DNA from: JAENVU01 sp963756815
GTDB lineage: Bacteria; Actinomycetota; Acidimicrobiia; IMCC26256; JAENVU01
DNA: 64,000 nt
Assembly (NCBI GenBank): GCA_963756815.1
Contig: CAVWPR010000048.1
Span: 62,001 to 126,000 of the forward strand
Direction of reading: 5' to 3'
Positions 40,248 through 54,117 of the stretch are shown one piece after another. Below the pieces are notes generated by a model, which saw nothing but the letters and a program-made list of their open reading frames with translations, was not told where the DNA came from and searched no databases. Position 1 is the stretch's first letter; each line of letters starts with the position of its first letter. A program made the position numbers and the translations under genes.

Positions 40248-42207
40248 CGGACCGAGCCCCGGATCGGGCCGACGGCGCGCCGCGCGGCCGAGACGTCGGC
40301 ATCGTCGTCGAGCGCGTCGATCGCACGCGCCAGGCGACGGGACCAGTTGCGGTGCTCGGAGGTCGTGCCCGGCACGTTCTGAGGGTCGGGCTCGAGCCAG
40401 AGGTCCTCGAGGGTGACGAGGACGAGCTCGGCCGGCCCGGTCGCGAGCCGTCGCAACCAGGCGTGGAGCACCGCGAGCTGGGTGTGCACATCGGTGCCGG
40501 GGTCGGCGCCGTCGTCGCGTCCGAGCAGCATCGCGGCCAGCGCGATGCGCTCCTCGGTGCGCCGACCGCGCATCGCGTCGGCCTCGACCGCTCCCAGCAG
40601 GCCGGCGTCCACCAGGTCGCCGATGTCGTCACCGGTCCAGTACCCGGAGAACGTCGCGGTGTCGTGGGTGTCGAGGCTGGCCACGCTGCGGCGCGGCGGG
40701 TTCGCCACCGGCGGAACCGCCGCCGGGTCGACGGCGAACTCTCCGACGTACATGCCGACGAGCCCGTGCCGGGCGAGCGCGCGCTCGACCCGGGTGGACA
40801 CCGTGCCGAGATCCTCCCCGACGATCGTCGCGCCGGTGCGGGTCGCCTCCACGCAGACCGCGGCGAACAGCTCTTCCATCGGGTAGCGCACGTACGCACC
40901 GGCCGACGCGTCCGCGCCCTCGGGGACCCACCACAGCCGTTCGAGCCCCATCACGTGGTCGAGCCGCAGCACGTCGGCCACCTCGAGGTGGCGCGCGATC
41001 GCCGTTCGGAGATCCCGGTAGCCGCCGCGTCGCGCGCCGGCGGGATGCGGGGGACGGAATCCCCAGTTCTGGCCGTCGGCGAAGAAGCGGTCCGGAGGCG
41101 CGCCGGTGGTGACGCCGTGGACGAACGCATCGGGGTCACCGAACACGTCGAAGCCGGCGGGGTGCGTGCCCACCGGGAGATCCAGGTAGAGGGCCTGACC
41201 CCGCGCCCGCACGCCGTCCCCGAGCGCCCGCAGCTGCTCGTCGAGCACGAACTGCACGTACCGGTGGTAGCGCTCCCGTGCGGCGTCCACCTCGCGGTGC
41301 TGGAGGCGGACGGCCTCGGGCCAACGCGTCGCGTCGGGCCCGTGGATCTCGACCGATGCCCGGAAGCGTGCGTACACGATGACCTCGGGACGGGCCGACT
41401 CGAACTGCTCGGCGGCGCGGGCGCGTGCGCCCCGGAGCCGGGTGGCCGCCTCCTCCAGCGCGCGGCGCCGGGCGGCCATCGTGGCGCGATGGTCGACGTG
41501 GGTGGTCCCCACCGCCTCGGGCCGCGGCCGGCCCGCGAGCTCGGGGACCGCGGCGAGGTCGATGTACAGCTCGTTCCACCACCGACGGCTCACCGGCACG
41601 TAGGGGCTCGGGTCGAACGGCTCGTCGAGGAACGTCGCGAGCAGGGGCAGAGTGGCGACGACGCCCGCGCCGGCGTGCCCGGCCCATTCGGCGAGCCGGC
41701 CGAGACAGCCGAGGTCGGCGGCACCGTGTCGGTCGTGCAGGCCGGTCACCGGTGCGAACACGCCCCAGCGGCGCTCCGACGGACGGGTGAGTCGGCGGGG
41801 TGCGGCGAGCACGGTCGCCTGCGCGCCGTCGACGGCGCCGCCGATGAGCGTCGCGGTGTACGCACCCGGCTCGAGGGGCGCCGGCAGGACGACGTCGAAC
41901 GCGCCGGCCCGTGCCTCGATCCCACAGTCGGCGGTCGGCACGACGGCACGCGCGCCGTGGTCGGCGTGCAGCTCGACGGCCACACCGTCGAGCGCGTCCG
42001 GGGTCACCGTCGGCGCGAGGTGCAGGCGCGGGCGCTCGGCGTCCCACGCGACGGTCACCGCGTCCAGCAGCGCGTCCTCGACGGGTGGGCCGATCGCGTC
42101 GAGCACCGCGAGCACGACGTCCTCGTCGACCTCGCGCCGGGCCCCGTCCACGTCCCGGTACGTGGTCAGCACTCCGAGGCGTCGGGCGCGCGCCCGCGTC
42201 GCCGGCG

Positions 42208-42211
<4 letters not shown>
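40241..42211 (-). CDS. malQ: 4-alpha-glucanotransferase (amylomaltase)
   Basis: The protein has 656 residues from the ATG at 42211, which overlaps the treS-mak stop as ATGA. This GH77 enzyme disproportionates short alpha-1,4-glucans. Visible are an N-terminal domain (RARARRLGVLTTYRDVDGAR), VPVSRRWWNELYIDL, LYLDLPVGTHPAGFDVFGDP, GQNWGFRPPHPAGARRGGYR, VLRLDHVMGLERLWWVPEGA with the catalytic Asp, ATIVGEDLGTVSTRVERAL with the Glu, and ASLDTHDTATFSGYWTG. The protein is Arg/Ala-rich and carries the extended N-terminal domain typical of actinobacterial MalQ. It could shorten or lengthen chains for TreY and GlgE. Confidence 0.93.
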
Positions 42212-45515
<3,304 letters not shown>

Positions 45516-45519
<4 letters not shown>

Positions 45520-47555
45520 CGAGTGCCGCGATCGTCGCCCGGGCGGATGGCGAAGACGTGGGCGATCGTGGCGTGAGGATCGAGCCGCACGTAGTTGCGG
45601 CCACCACGCCAGTGGTACGTGGCGTCACCGAGCAGGTCGACGGCGGCGAACGGCGCGTCGGGACCCAGGCCGAGCGCGCCGACGTCCAGGTCCGTCCAGC
45701 CCTCCTGCGCGTGGTCCGGGTCCAGATTCACGATGCAGAGGACGGCGTCGCCGGACTGTGGGTCGCGCTTGGACCAGCAGACGAACCGGTCGTTGTCGGT
45801 GGCGTGGAAGCGCAGGACGGTGTCGTGCTGCAGGGCGGCGTGACGACGGCGGATCGCATTCATGCGGGCGACGACGCCCCGCAGGCTGTCGGGCGCGTCG
45901 AGGTCCCAGTGCCGGATCTCGTACTTCTCGGAGTGCAGGTACTCCTCGGAGCCCGGTGTGCGCGCCACGTGCTGCCCGAGCTCGAACACGGGTCCGTAGA
46001 TGCCGTAGTTGGCCGAGAGTCCGGCCGCGAGCACGAGGCGGGTGACGAACGTCGCCCGGCCACCGTGCTGCAGGTGCTCGGGGAGGATGTCGGGCGTGTT
46101 CGGCCACACGTTCGGGCGGAAGAAGTGCCGAGCGGGCCCACGGGTGAGCTCCGTGAAGTACTCCTCGATCTCGACGCGCGTCTCGCGCCAGGTGAAGTAC
46201 GTGTACGACTGGTGGAACCCGATCTTCGCGAGCTGCTCCATCACCGCGGGTCGCGTGAACGCCTCCGCGAGGAACAGCACCTCGGGATCGCTGCGCCGGA
46301 TCTCGGCGAGCATCCACTCCCAGAACGGAAATGGCTTCGTGTGCGGGTTGTCGACCCGGAAGATGCGGACGCCGCGCGCGATCCAGCTGCGGGTCACCTC
46401 GAGGCACGCCTCCCACAGCGTCGGCCAGCCGGCGCCCGCGAAGTCGAGGGGGAGCACGTCCTCGTACCGCTTCGGCGGGTTCTCGGCGTACTTGATCGAT
46501 CCGTCGCTGCGGTGTGCGAACCACTCGGGGTGCTCGGCGACCCAGGGGTGATCCGGTGAGCACTGGAACGCGAGGTCGAGGGCGAGCTCGATGCCGTGGG
46601 CCTCGGCCTCCCGTCGCAGATCGGCGAAGTCCTCGAACGTCCCGAGCTCGGGGGCGATCGCGGTGTGGCCGCCGGCGGCGGCGCCGATCGCCCACGGGCT
46701 GCCCGGATCGTCGGGGCTCGCGGTGGGCGCGTTGTCCCGTCCCTTGCGGTTCGTCACCCCGATGGGGTGGATCGGGGGCAGGTAGAGCACGTCGAAGCCG
46801 AGCTCGGCCACGTAGGGGAGGCGGCGGATGCAGTCGCGCAGCGTGCCCGGACGCCCGGGCCCGCTGCCGGTCGAGCGGGGGAAGAGCTCGTACCACGCGG
46901 AGCAACGCGCTCGGTGGCGGTCGACCTCGAGGCGGAGCTCGGGAACGGAGCGCACCGCATCGGTCCGGTCGGGGTGGCGGGCCACGAGCGCGCCGATCTC
47001 GGCGAGGCCCGCGTCGTCGGGATCGGCGCGACGCAGGCTCTCCGCCGCCCGGGCGAGCGCCGTGGCGTCGGGACCGGCGGCGCGCGCCGCGGCGGCGTCG
47101 ACGAGCACCGCGCCGTCACGCCGGTCGAGCGCGGTGGCGGTGCCGGCGGCGCGCCGCCGCTCGTAGCCCGCAGCCCAGGTCGCGTACTCGTCGGGCCACG
47201 CCTCCACGGTGTAGCGCCACGTCCCGAGGCGATCGGGGACGAAGTGCGCGGTCCAGCGGTCGTTGCCGCGCGGCAGCAACGCGAACACCGACTCGGTGCC
47301 GGTGGGATCGACCACGTGGACGCGGCCGGCGATGTCCTCGTGGCCGTGGGCGAACATCACGACCTCGACGGCGGTCGCGTCGCCGACGATGCCCTTGGCG
47401 GGATGTCGGCCCGCGTCGACGACCGGCTCGACCCGGTCGATCACGACGGGGCTGGGTGCGGCGATCACCTCGGCGGTCGCCTCGTCGCCGGCCGACGAGC
47501 GGCCGCGCGGTGCGGTCATCGCGGCGCGACGAAGCGACGGTGTCCCGGGGGCCAT
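45516..47555 (-). CDS. glgE: Alpha-1,4-glucan:maltose-1-phosphate maltosyltransferase
   Basis: The protein has 679 residues and an intact frame. It adds maltose from maltose-1-phosphate to alpha-1,4-glucan. An N-terminal beta domain (VVIDRVEPVVDAGRHPAKGI) precedes the GH13 barrel with GFDVLYLPPIHPIGVTNRKG, LALDLAFQCSPDHPWVAEHP, the GlgE-typical KYAENPPKRYEDVLPLDF, VRIFRVDNPHTKPFPFWEW (nucleophile Asp402), VLFLAEAFTRPAVMEQLAK (acid Glu431) and YFTWRETRVEIEEYFTELT. The 29-residue spacing of the two acids fits characterised GlgE. ATG 47555 is first in the operon. A minus-strand TAGCAC six bases upstream may be its -10 box. In-frame ATG 47519 is an alternative start. Confidence 0.96.
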
Positions 47556-47636
47556 GTCGCAGTGCTACCCGCGGCGGGCTCCCGCCATGCGCCCCGTCGC
47601 ACGATGTTCACGGCCGCGACCCGAGGCCGTCACGCA

Positions 47637-48728
47637 TCACGGGCGCAGCGCAGGGATGACGTGCTCGCCGAGCAGCTCGATCGAGCGCATCACCGATGCG
47701 TGGGGGATCTTGTACGGATTGAGCAGGCAGAGCAGGAGATCGCAATCGGCGGCGTCGTACCTCCGGGCGATCTCGAGGCAGCGCTCCGGCCCGCCGACGA
47801 TGCACGCACCGGTCGACTGCAGGTAGTCGAAGGTGAGGAGCGAGAGGTCGAGGTCCTTCAGCACCTCGGCGTAGTCGTAGGTGCCGAGGGGCCTGCCCTC
47901 CTGCCACTCGGCGACGGTGCCGATGTGCCACAGCGCCGTCCGCACGTACCACTCGAACGACTCGGCCGCCTCGGCGAACGCCTGCTCGTCGGTCTCCGCG
48001 CAGTGCACCATCGTGAACGTCGCCGCCTTGGGGTTCACGAACTTGCCGATCGGCTCGGCACGCGTCTGCGCCTCGCGGAACAGCAGCAGCCGCTCCGCGA
48101 GATCCTCGGGCGACACCCCGATGGTGAAGCTGAGGAGCCCGAGGCCGAGCTCACCGGCGAGCACGTGGCTGTCGGGGCTCGTCGACGCGACCCAGAGCGG
48201 AGGATGCGGCTGCTGCAGCGGCTTCGGGTGCAGGCGCCGGGGCGGCACCGTCCAGGTGGGACCGTCGGCGCTGAACGTGTCCTCGGTCCACGCCCGGACC
48301 ACGAGGCGGAGCCCTTCCTCCCACTGCGCGCGCGTGAGGTTCGGATCGGCGCCGAAGCCCTCGAGCTCGGCGCGAGTCGACGAGCGGCCGGTCCCGAACT
48401 CGAGCCGTCCGTCGGAGACGAGGTCGACGACCGCGGCCGCCTCCGCGGCGCGCACCGGGTGGTTGTACGGGTACGGCAGGAGACGCACCCCGTGACCGAT
48501 GCGCATCGTGCTCGTGCGCGCCGCGATCGCGCCGTAGAGCGCGTCCGGTGCCGAGCAGTGGGAGTACTCGTCGAGGAAGTGGTGCTCGACGGTCCAGAAC
48601 GAGCTGAACCCCGCCTGCTCACCGTGGACCGCCTGCTCGATCGTGTTCGTGTACGCGACGTGGTCGCTGTCCGGACCCCACGGCTGTGGCACCGGGATCT
48701 CGTAGAACAGCGCGAAGTCCATCGGCAC
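47637..48728 (-). CDS. LLM-class flavin-dependent oxidoreductase
   Basis: The protein has 363 residues and an intact frame. It is a bacterial-luciferase-like TIM barrel: MDFALFYEIPVPQPWG, FSSFWTVEHHFLDEYSHCSA, IGHGVRLLPYPYNHPVRAAE, VDLVSDGRLEFGTGRSSTRA, PPLWVASTSPDSHVLAGELG, LGLLSF and the late YLQSTGACIVGGPERCLEIA. Members use FMN or F420 to oxidise diverse substrates; the substrate cannot be told from sequence. GTG 48728 gives MPMDF, and ATG 48722 is an alternative. It lies 81 bases upstream of glgE on the same strand but is probably unrelated to glucan metabolism, since glgE has its own candidate -10 box. It is divergent from the SDR gene. Confidence 0.87.
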   Translation of the reverse strand: MPMDFALFYEIPVPQPWGPDSDHVAYTNTIEQAVHGEQAGFSSFWTVEHHFLDEYSHCSAPDALYGAIAARTSTMRIGHGVRLLPYPYNHPVRAAEAAAVVDLVSDGRLEFGTGRSSTRAELEGFGADPNLTRAQWEEGLRLVVRAWTEDTFSADGPTWTVPPRRLHPKPLQQPHPPLWVASTSPDSHVLAGELGLGLLSFTIGVSPEDLAERLLLFREAQTRAEPIGKFVNPKAATFTMVHCAETDEQAFAEAAESFEWYVRTALWHIGTVAEWQEGRPLGTYDYAEVLKDLDLSLLTFDYLQSTGACIVGGPERCLEIARRYDAADCDLLLCLLNPYKIPHASVMRSIELLGEHVIPALRP

Positions 48729-48805
48729 GGTGCGCTCCCGGGACTTGACGAGGGGTCGGGACCGCCGGGACAGTAACGCGTCCCACTCACGGAAACGGGG
48801 GCGCG

Positions 48806-49567
48806 ATGGCGCGCATGGAGGGCAAGGTCGCGGTCGTCACCGGCGCGGCGTCGGGGATCGGTGCTGCGACCGCCCGCCGCTTCGCAGCCGAGGGCGCGAC
48901 GGTCGTGGGCTGGGACCTCGCCGGCGCCGACGTCGGGCTCGACGTGCGCGACGAGGACGCGGTCGCCGCGGCCGTGGTCGACGTCGTGACGACGCACGGT
49001 CGGCTCGACGCCGTGGTGCACGCGGCCGGAGTCGCCGGTGGCGGACCCGTCCACCTCGTGCCCGCCGAGGAGTGGGACCGCGTGGTCGACATCAACCTGA
49101 AGGGCACGTTCCTCGTCGGCAAGCACGCGGTCACGGCGATGCTCGCCCAGGACCCGGTCGACGGCGAGCGCGGCACGATCGTGAACATCGCGAGCGTCGA
49201 GGGGCTCGCGGGCACCGAGGGCGGCAGCACGTACAACGCGGCCAAAGGTGGTGTGGTCATCCTCACCAAGAACATGGCGATCGACTACGGGCGGTCCGGG
49301 ATCCGGGTCAACGCCATCTGCCCCGGGTTCATCGACACGCCGATGCTGCGCGAGGTGTTCGCGATGGAGGGCATGGCCGGCGTGCGGGACGACATCACCG
49401 CCGCGCACCAGCTCGGTCGCCTCGGTCGGGCCGAGGAGATCGCCTCGGCCGCGCTCTTCCTCTGCTCGGGCGACGCGTCGTTCGTCTCCGGCGTGGCGTT
49501 GCCGGTCGACGGCGGGTACACGGCCGGCCACCGCCACGGGGTGAGCGAGCTCATGGGCCTGGACTGA
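48806..49567 (+). CDS. Short-chain dehydrogenase/reductase
   Basis: The protein has 253 residues and an intact frame. It is a classical SDR with NAD(P)-binding TGAASGIGAATARRFAAEGA, an acidic beta2 end (VVGWDLAGADVG) suggesting NAD preference, HAAGVAGGGPVH, INLKGTFLVGKHAVTAML, and the catalytic Ser in NIASVEG with Tyr and Lys in STYNAAKGG. The C-terminus has PGFIDTPMLREVF and the common ending VSGVALPVDGGYTAGHRHG. The substrate is unknown. ATG 48806 is given as the start, and ATG 48815 is equally reasonable. It is convergent with the esterase gene, whose stop lies 11 bases away. Confidence 0.9.
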   Translation: MARMEGKVAVVTGAASGIGAATARRFAAEGATVVGWDLAGADVGLDVRDEDAVAAAVVDVVTTHGRLDAVVHAAGVAGGGPVHLVPAEEWDRVVDINLKGTFLVGKHAVTAMLAQDPVDGERGTIVNIASVEGLAGTEGGSTYNAAKGGVVILTKNMAIDYGRSGIRVNAICPGFIDTPMLREVFAMEGMAGVRDDITAAHQLGRLGRAEEIASAALFLCSGDASFVSGVALPVDGGYTAGHRHGVSELMGLD

Positions 49568-49577
49568 GCCGGGTCGC

Positions 49578-50593
49578 TCAGGCGCCCGCTCCCGGCCGAG
49601 GATGGGCGGCGAGGAAGGACCAGATCGCGGCCGACGAGTCGAATCCCTGGTACGGGGACACCGGCCAGGCCGGTCGCGGCGCGTGGGCTCGGGTGACCCA
49701 TCCACGCGTGCGTCGCGCCGCGCACCCGGATCAGCTCGACGCCGGTGCCCGCCGCGCACCCGTGCCAGGACTCCACGTCGAGATCGGTGTGCTGCGGGTC
49801 GGTGTGGCGCGTGGAACCCGTGCAGCGGTCGGCGCGGGCGAAGGTGCCGACCGCATCCACCGGGCTCGAGAACGCGATGGCGCTCACGCCCGAGCCGTGC
49901 CCGCCGCCGATCGGGATGTTGGTGTCGGCGGTGCCGTGAACGGCGAGCACCGAGACGGGACGGGCCGGCGAACACGACGTGGATCTCGATCGTGCCGGCC
50001 TGGAGGCCGATGGCGACGATGCGGTCGGAGAGCTCGCAGGCGAGCCGGTACGCCATGATCGCCCCGTTCGAGTGCCCGGCTGCGTAGACGCGGTGCGGGT
50101 CGATCGCCCGGCTCCGCTCGACCTGGTCGATCACGGTGCGGATGAACCCGACGTCGTCGACCTGGACCCGGGCCGCCCGGCCACAGCAGCGCCCGCCGTT
50201 CCAGACGTGGCCGGCCGCGAAGGCCGACGCGCCGCCGATCTCGATCCCGTCGGGGTACACGACGACGAACCCGTGGCGTTGCGCGAGGGCGTCGAATCCG
50301 CTGGTGCGCTCGAACTGCGTGCCGGAGCCGATGCCGCCGTGGAGCGCGACGAGGAGGGGAACCGCGCGATCGCGCGGCACGGACCGTGGCGTCACCACGC
50401 GGTAGGTCCGGGTGCGACCGTCCGGGGTCCGTACCGTCCGGTCCGACGTCGTGACCCCACCCCGTCCGACGCGCGGGCCGAGGTCGTCGTCGTGGAGCTC
50501 CGGGCGGGCGAGCCGGTGGATCGGTGGAGCCCCCGGTGCACGCGGCGGTGGCGCAAGCAGACCGACGAGGGCGGCGAGGACCGTGCGGCGCAT
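49578..50593 (-). CDS. Secreted PHB-depolymerase/LpqC-like esterase (frameshifted)
   Basis: An alpha/beta hydrolase of the polyhydroxybutyrate depolymerase family. From ATG 50593 there is a hydrophobic signal segment (RRTVLAALVGLLA); a nearby Cys in another frame hints at a lipoprotein and a further base error. Then come GRTRTYRVVTPRSVPRDRAV, PLLVALHGGIGSGTQFERTS, NGGRCCGRAARVQVDDVGFI and the nucleophile region RVYAAGHSNGAIMAYRLACE. After a shift near 49960 follow VLAVHGTADTNIPIGGG (acid Asp) and ATHAWMG (catalytic His). A second shift near 49665 leads to YQGFDSSAAIWSFLAAHPRP and the stop at 49578. It should hydrolyse an ester outside the membrane, substrate unknown. Minus-strand TACCGT lies six bases before the ATG. 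Confidence 0.75.
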
Positions 50594-50599
50594 GGCCGC

Positions 50600-50605
50600 A
50601 CGGTA
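50600..50605 (-). promoter_or_regulatory. -10 element (TACCGT) for the esterase gene
   Basis: On the minus strand TACCGT ends six bases before the ATG at 50593, consistent with a leaderless message. Confidence 0.45.
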
Positions 50606-50714
50606 CGGCCGGGGCGATGAGCGGACCGTGAGGCGTCCGCGAGGGATCGGTGACGCGACGCCGGCGCGCCCGCTCGGTTCCGTCGATTCGTTCGGGACGT
50701 GGGAGACTCGGTCG

Positions 50715-52307
50715 ATGCCCGAACGCGATTTCTCCACCTATTCCGGTGTCCCGGTGGAGCCGGTCTACGGGCCTGCCGACGCGGAGCGGCCGGGCACGTA
50801 CCCCTACACCCGGGGGCCCGTATCCGGAGATGTACCGGTCGAAGCTGTGGACGATGCGGATGTTCGCGGGGTTCGGCACCGCGGCTCGACACGAACCGGC
50901 GGTTCAAGGACCTGCTCGCCGCCGGCGAGCGACGGCCTGTCGACCGCCTTCGACCTGCCGACCCTGATGGGCCGCGACTCGGACGACGCGCTCGCGCTCG
51001 GCGAGGTCGGCAAGTGCGGCGTCGCGATCGACACCATCGACGACGTCGTCGACCTCTACCGGGACATCGACCTCGGGACCGTGACCACGTCGATGACGAT
51101 CAACTCACCGGCGCCCGGTGGTCTTCGCGATGTACGTCGCGGCGGCGGAGGACGCGGGAGTCGAGCGGGCCCGGCTCGGGGGCACGCTGCAGAACGACAT
51201 CCTCAAGGAGTACCAGGCGCAGAAGGAGTTCGTGTTCCCGCCGCGCCCGAGCATGCGACTGGTGCGCGACGTGATGAGCTTCACCACGGCCGAGATGCCG
51301 CGGTGGCACCCGGTGTCGATCTCCGGGTACCACATCCGCGAGGCCGGCTCGACCGCCGCGCAGGAGCTGGCGTTCACCGTCGGCAACGGCTTCGCGTACG
51401 TGGAGGCCGCGACTCGCCGCGGGCCTCGACATCGATGCGTTCGCGCCGCGCCTCTCGTTCTTCTTCAACGCGCACATCGACTTCTTCGAGGAGATCGCGA
51501 AGTACCGGGCGGCGCGGCGCATCTGGGCGCGCTGGCTGCGCGAGCGGTACGGCGCACGGAGCGAGAAGTCGATGCAGCTGCGGTTCCACACGCAGACCGC
51601 AGGCGTGTCGCTCACGGCCCAGCAGCCGGAGGTGAACCTCGTGCGCACCGCGATCGAGGCGCTCGCCGGCGTGCTCGGCGGGACGCAGAGCCTGCACACC
51701 AACTCGTTCGACGAGGCGCTCGCGCTCCCCACCGACAAGGCGGCCCGCCTCGCCCTGCGCACCCAGCAGGTGATCGCGCACGAGACGCGGGTCGCCAACG
51801 TCGCCGACCCGCTCGGCGGCTCCTGGTTCGTCGAGGAGCTCACCGACGAGATGGAGCGGCAGGCCGAGGCGATCTTCGCCCACGTCGCCGACGCTCGGCG
51901 GCGGGTCGATGCTCGAGGGCGCGCTCGTCGCGATCGAGCAGGGCTGGTACCAGCGCGAGATCGCACAGGCGGCATACGACGTCGAACGCAAGCTCAACGA
52001 CGGCCGCCACACGATGGTCGGGGTGACCGGGTTCCTGGAGGGCAACGACGAGCCGCCGCCCGACATCCTCGAGATCGGTCGCGAGTGCGAGGAGCAGCAG
52101 CTCAAGCGGCTGGCGGCGGTCAAGGCCGACCGCGACGGCGAGACGGTCGACGCCGCGCTGGCGCGACTCCGAGCCGACGCGACGGATCCCGAGGTGAACG
52201 TCATGCCCGCGCTCCTCGACGCGGTCCGGGCGCACGCGACGGTGGGGGAGACGATGGACGCGCTGGCCGACGTCTTCGGTCGGTACCGCGAGACCCCGGT
52301 CCTCTAG
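50715..52307 (+). CDS. Acyl-CoA mutase large subunit (methylmalonyl-CoA mutase family), heavily frameshifted
   Basis: The gene encodes the substrate-binding TIM barrel of B12-dependent acyl-CoA mutases, about 527 residues when restored. Pieces in different frames join as FSTYSGVPVEPVYGPADAER, PYPEMYRSKLWTMRMFAGFG, LSTAFDLPTLMGRDSDDALA, IDLGTVTTSMTINSPA, LGGTLQNDILKEYQAQKEFV, PVSISGYHIREAGSTAAQEL, HTQTAGVSLTAQQPEVNLVR and THNSF-type LGGTQSLHTNSFDEALALP. About six single-base insertions occur, near 50812, 50888, 50925, 51115, 51410 and 51902. The protein ends at RYRETPVL without the C-terminal cobalamin-binding domain, as in two-subunit enzymes. No small subunit gene is adjacent. Which mutase it is (methylmalonyl, isobutyryl, ethylmalonyl, hydroxyisobutyryl) cannot be decided here. 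Confidence 0.85.
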
Positions 52308-52926
52308 ATGGCGCTCGAGCGAGCACGAGCTGGCGGTCGCGCGCGCCGCGAAGGGCTTCATGCCCGACGACGAGGGCGCGGCGTTGCACGACGCCGGTCT
52401 CGACGGCGGACGCGTCGGTCCGTTGTTGGAGATCGGCTCGTACTGCGGGAAGTCCGGCGTCTACCTGGGTGCGGCGGCGCGGGCGCGTGACACGGTGCTG
52501 TTCACGATCGACCACCATCACGGCTCGGAGGAGAACCAGGCCGGCTGGGAGCACCACGACACGGAGGTCGTCGACGCGCGCACCGGCCGGATGGACACCT
52601 TGCCGTTCTTCCGGCGCACGATCGCCGATGCCGGGCTCGAGGCGGTCGTCGTCGGGGTGCTCGGCGACTCGCCGACCGTCGGCCGCTTCTGGACCACGCC
52701 GCTCGGCTTCCTGTTCATCGACGGCGGCCACGCCGAGGACGTCGCCATGGCGGACTACGAGACATGGGCGCAGCACGTGCTGCCCGACGGTGTGCTCGCG
52801 ATCCACGACGTGTTCGAGGACCCGGACGCGGGCGGCCAGGCGCCGTTCCACGTCTGGCAGCGTGCGGTCGCCGACGGCTTCACGCCGCTCGCCACGACCG
52901 GCTCGTTGCGCACCCTGCGTCGCTGA
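52308..52926 (+). CDS. Class I SAM-dependent methyltransferase (one frameshift)
   Basis: ATG 52308 lies directly after the mutase TAG. One extra base near 52322 breaks the frame; corrected, the protein reads MALE..HELAVARAAKGFMPDDEGAAL and has about 205 residues. Motif I is VGPLLEIGSYCGKSGVYLGA, followed by LFTIDHHHGSEENQAGWEHH, FFRRTIADAGLEAVVVGVLG, LGFLFIDGGHAEDVAMADYE and the end TTGSLRTLRR. It belongs to the Methyltransf_24-like group whose members often modify sugars or small molecules. It converges on the alpha-toroid gene and may belong functionally with the methyltransferase and GT4 genes beyond it. Confidence 0.8.
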
Positions 52927-52942
52927 CGCCGGCCGCGCGTCG

Positions 52943-54027
52943 CTAGCGGCGGTTGCGCTCGGCCTCGATCTCGCTGCCGGCCTGGAGGAGCTCCTCCGCG
53001 CTCAGGCCCACCGGGAGGTCCTCGCCCCGGAACAGGCCGGCGGTCGGGCCCTCGCCGCCGAGCGCGTGGGCGGCGAGCACGACGGCGGCGGAGTTCCACG
53101 TCGGGTGGTCGGCGGTGAAGTGCTCGCCGGGTCGGTCGAAGACCTCGCCGTCGAAGTTCATGCCGCACCAGTAGGCGCCGTCGTCGTGGCGCAGGAACTG
53201 GACCCAGCCGGAACAGCTCGTTGGCGCGCTCGTGTCTCGCCGATCGCGTCGAGTGCCATGACGAGCTCGCACGACTCGGCCGCGGTCACCCACGGCTGGT
53301 CCGACACGCAGCGCACGCCGCGCCCCGGCACCACGAACGTGTCCCAGTAGGCGGCGATGCGCATCTGCGCGGCCTGGCCGCGGAGCACGCCGCCGAGGAT
53401 CGGGTAGTACCAGTCCATCGCCCAGCGGCCCTTGTCGAGGAACCGCTCGGGTCGGTGCGCGATCGCGATGGCCAGCGCACCGACCGACAGCTCCCAGTCG
53501 GGCCGGTCGTGACCCAGGCGGTCGGCGATCGCGATCGCACAGCGCAGGCTGTGATGGATGCTCGACGAGCCGGTGAGCAACGCGCCGTCGGCGGGATCGT
53601 CGGCGCGCCAGGCGACCTCACCCGTCTCGGTCTGGTAGCCGAGCGCGTAGTCGATGGTCCGCTCGACCGTCGGCCAGAAGGCGTGGAGGAACGACGTGTC
53701 GCCGGTGCAGAGGTAGTGGTGCCAGACGCCGGTGGCGAGGTAGCACGCGACGTTCGTGTCGAGCGTCGGGTCCTTCACGTCGTTGCCGACGTAGTAGGCG
53801 TGCCAGGAGCCGTCGGGGTTCTGCATCGTGCGCAGCCATCCGTACGCGCGCACCGCGTCGTCGTGGCGGCCGCCCACGTCGAGGGCCATCGCGGCCTCGA
53901 CGAGGTTCCACGGGTCGGTGTGGCCGCCCGGCGTCCACGGGATGTTGCCGTCGGGCAGCTGCACCGATGCGATCGCGTCGCACGTCTGGAGCAGGTGGTG
54001 CCGCTCGAACACGCCGTCGACGGTCAT
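52943..54027 (-). CDS. Alpha-toroid (prenyltransferase/six-hairpin-like) protein (one frameshift)
   Basis: Restored length is about 361 residues from ATG 54027, which follows a good GAGGAGA ribosome-binding site. The sequence shows repeated helical hairpins with small QxxDGxW-like turns: ASVQLPDGNIPWTPGGHTDP, WLRTMQNPDGSWHAYYVGND, LDTNVACYLATGVWHHYLCT, RWAMDWYYPILGGVL, RCVSDQPWVTAAESCELVMA, then after a shift near 53215 FRWVQFLRHDDGAYWCGMNF. This is the alpha/alpha-toroid fold shared by prenyltransferases, squalene cyclase repeats and some glycosidases. The DCAE catalytic motif of cyclases is not seen, so the reaction is unknown. The flanking glycosyltransferase and methyltransferases favour a glycan-related role. 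Confidence 0.65.
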
Positions 54028-54039
54028 GTCGTCTCCTCT

Positions 54040-54054
54040 CGGCCCTGCGGGCCG
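54040..54054 (-). terminator. Intercistronic hairpin between the methyltransferase and toroid genes
   Basis: CGGCCC and GGGCCG form a 6-bp stem with a TGC loop in the 90-base gap, just upstream of the toroid gene ribosome-binding site. It could terminate or attenuate read-through. Confidence 0.3.
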
Positions 54055-54117
54055 GGCCGGAGAGGCCCCGCTCGGCCGGCGCGACGTCGGTACGTCGGAG
54101 TCACGGCCTCGCTCATC

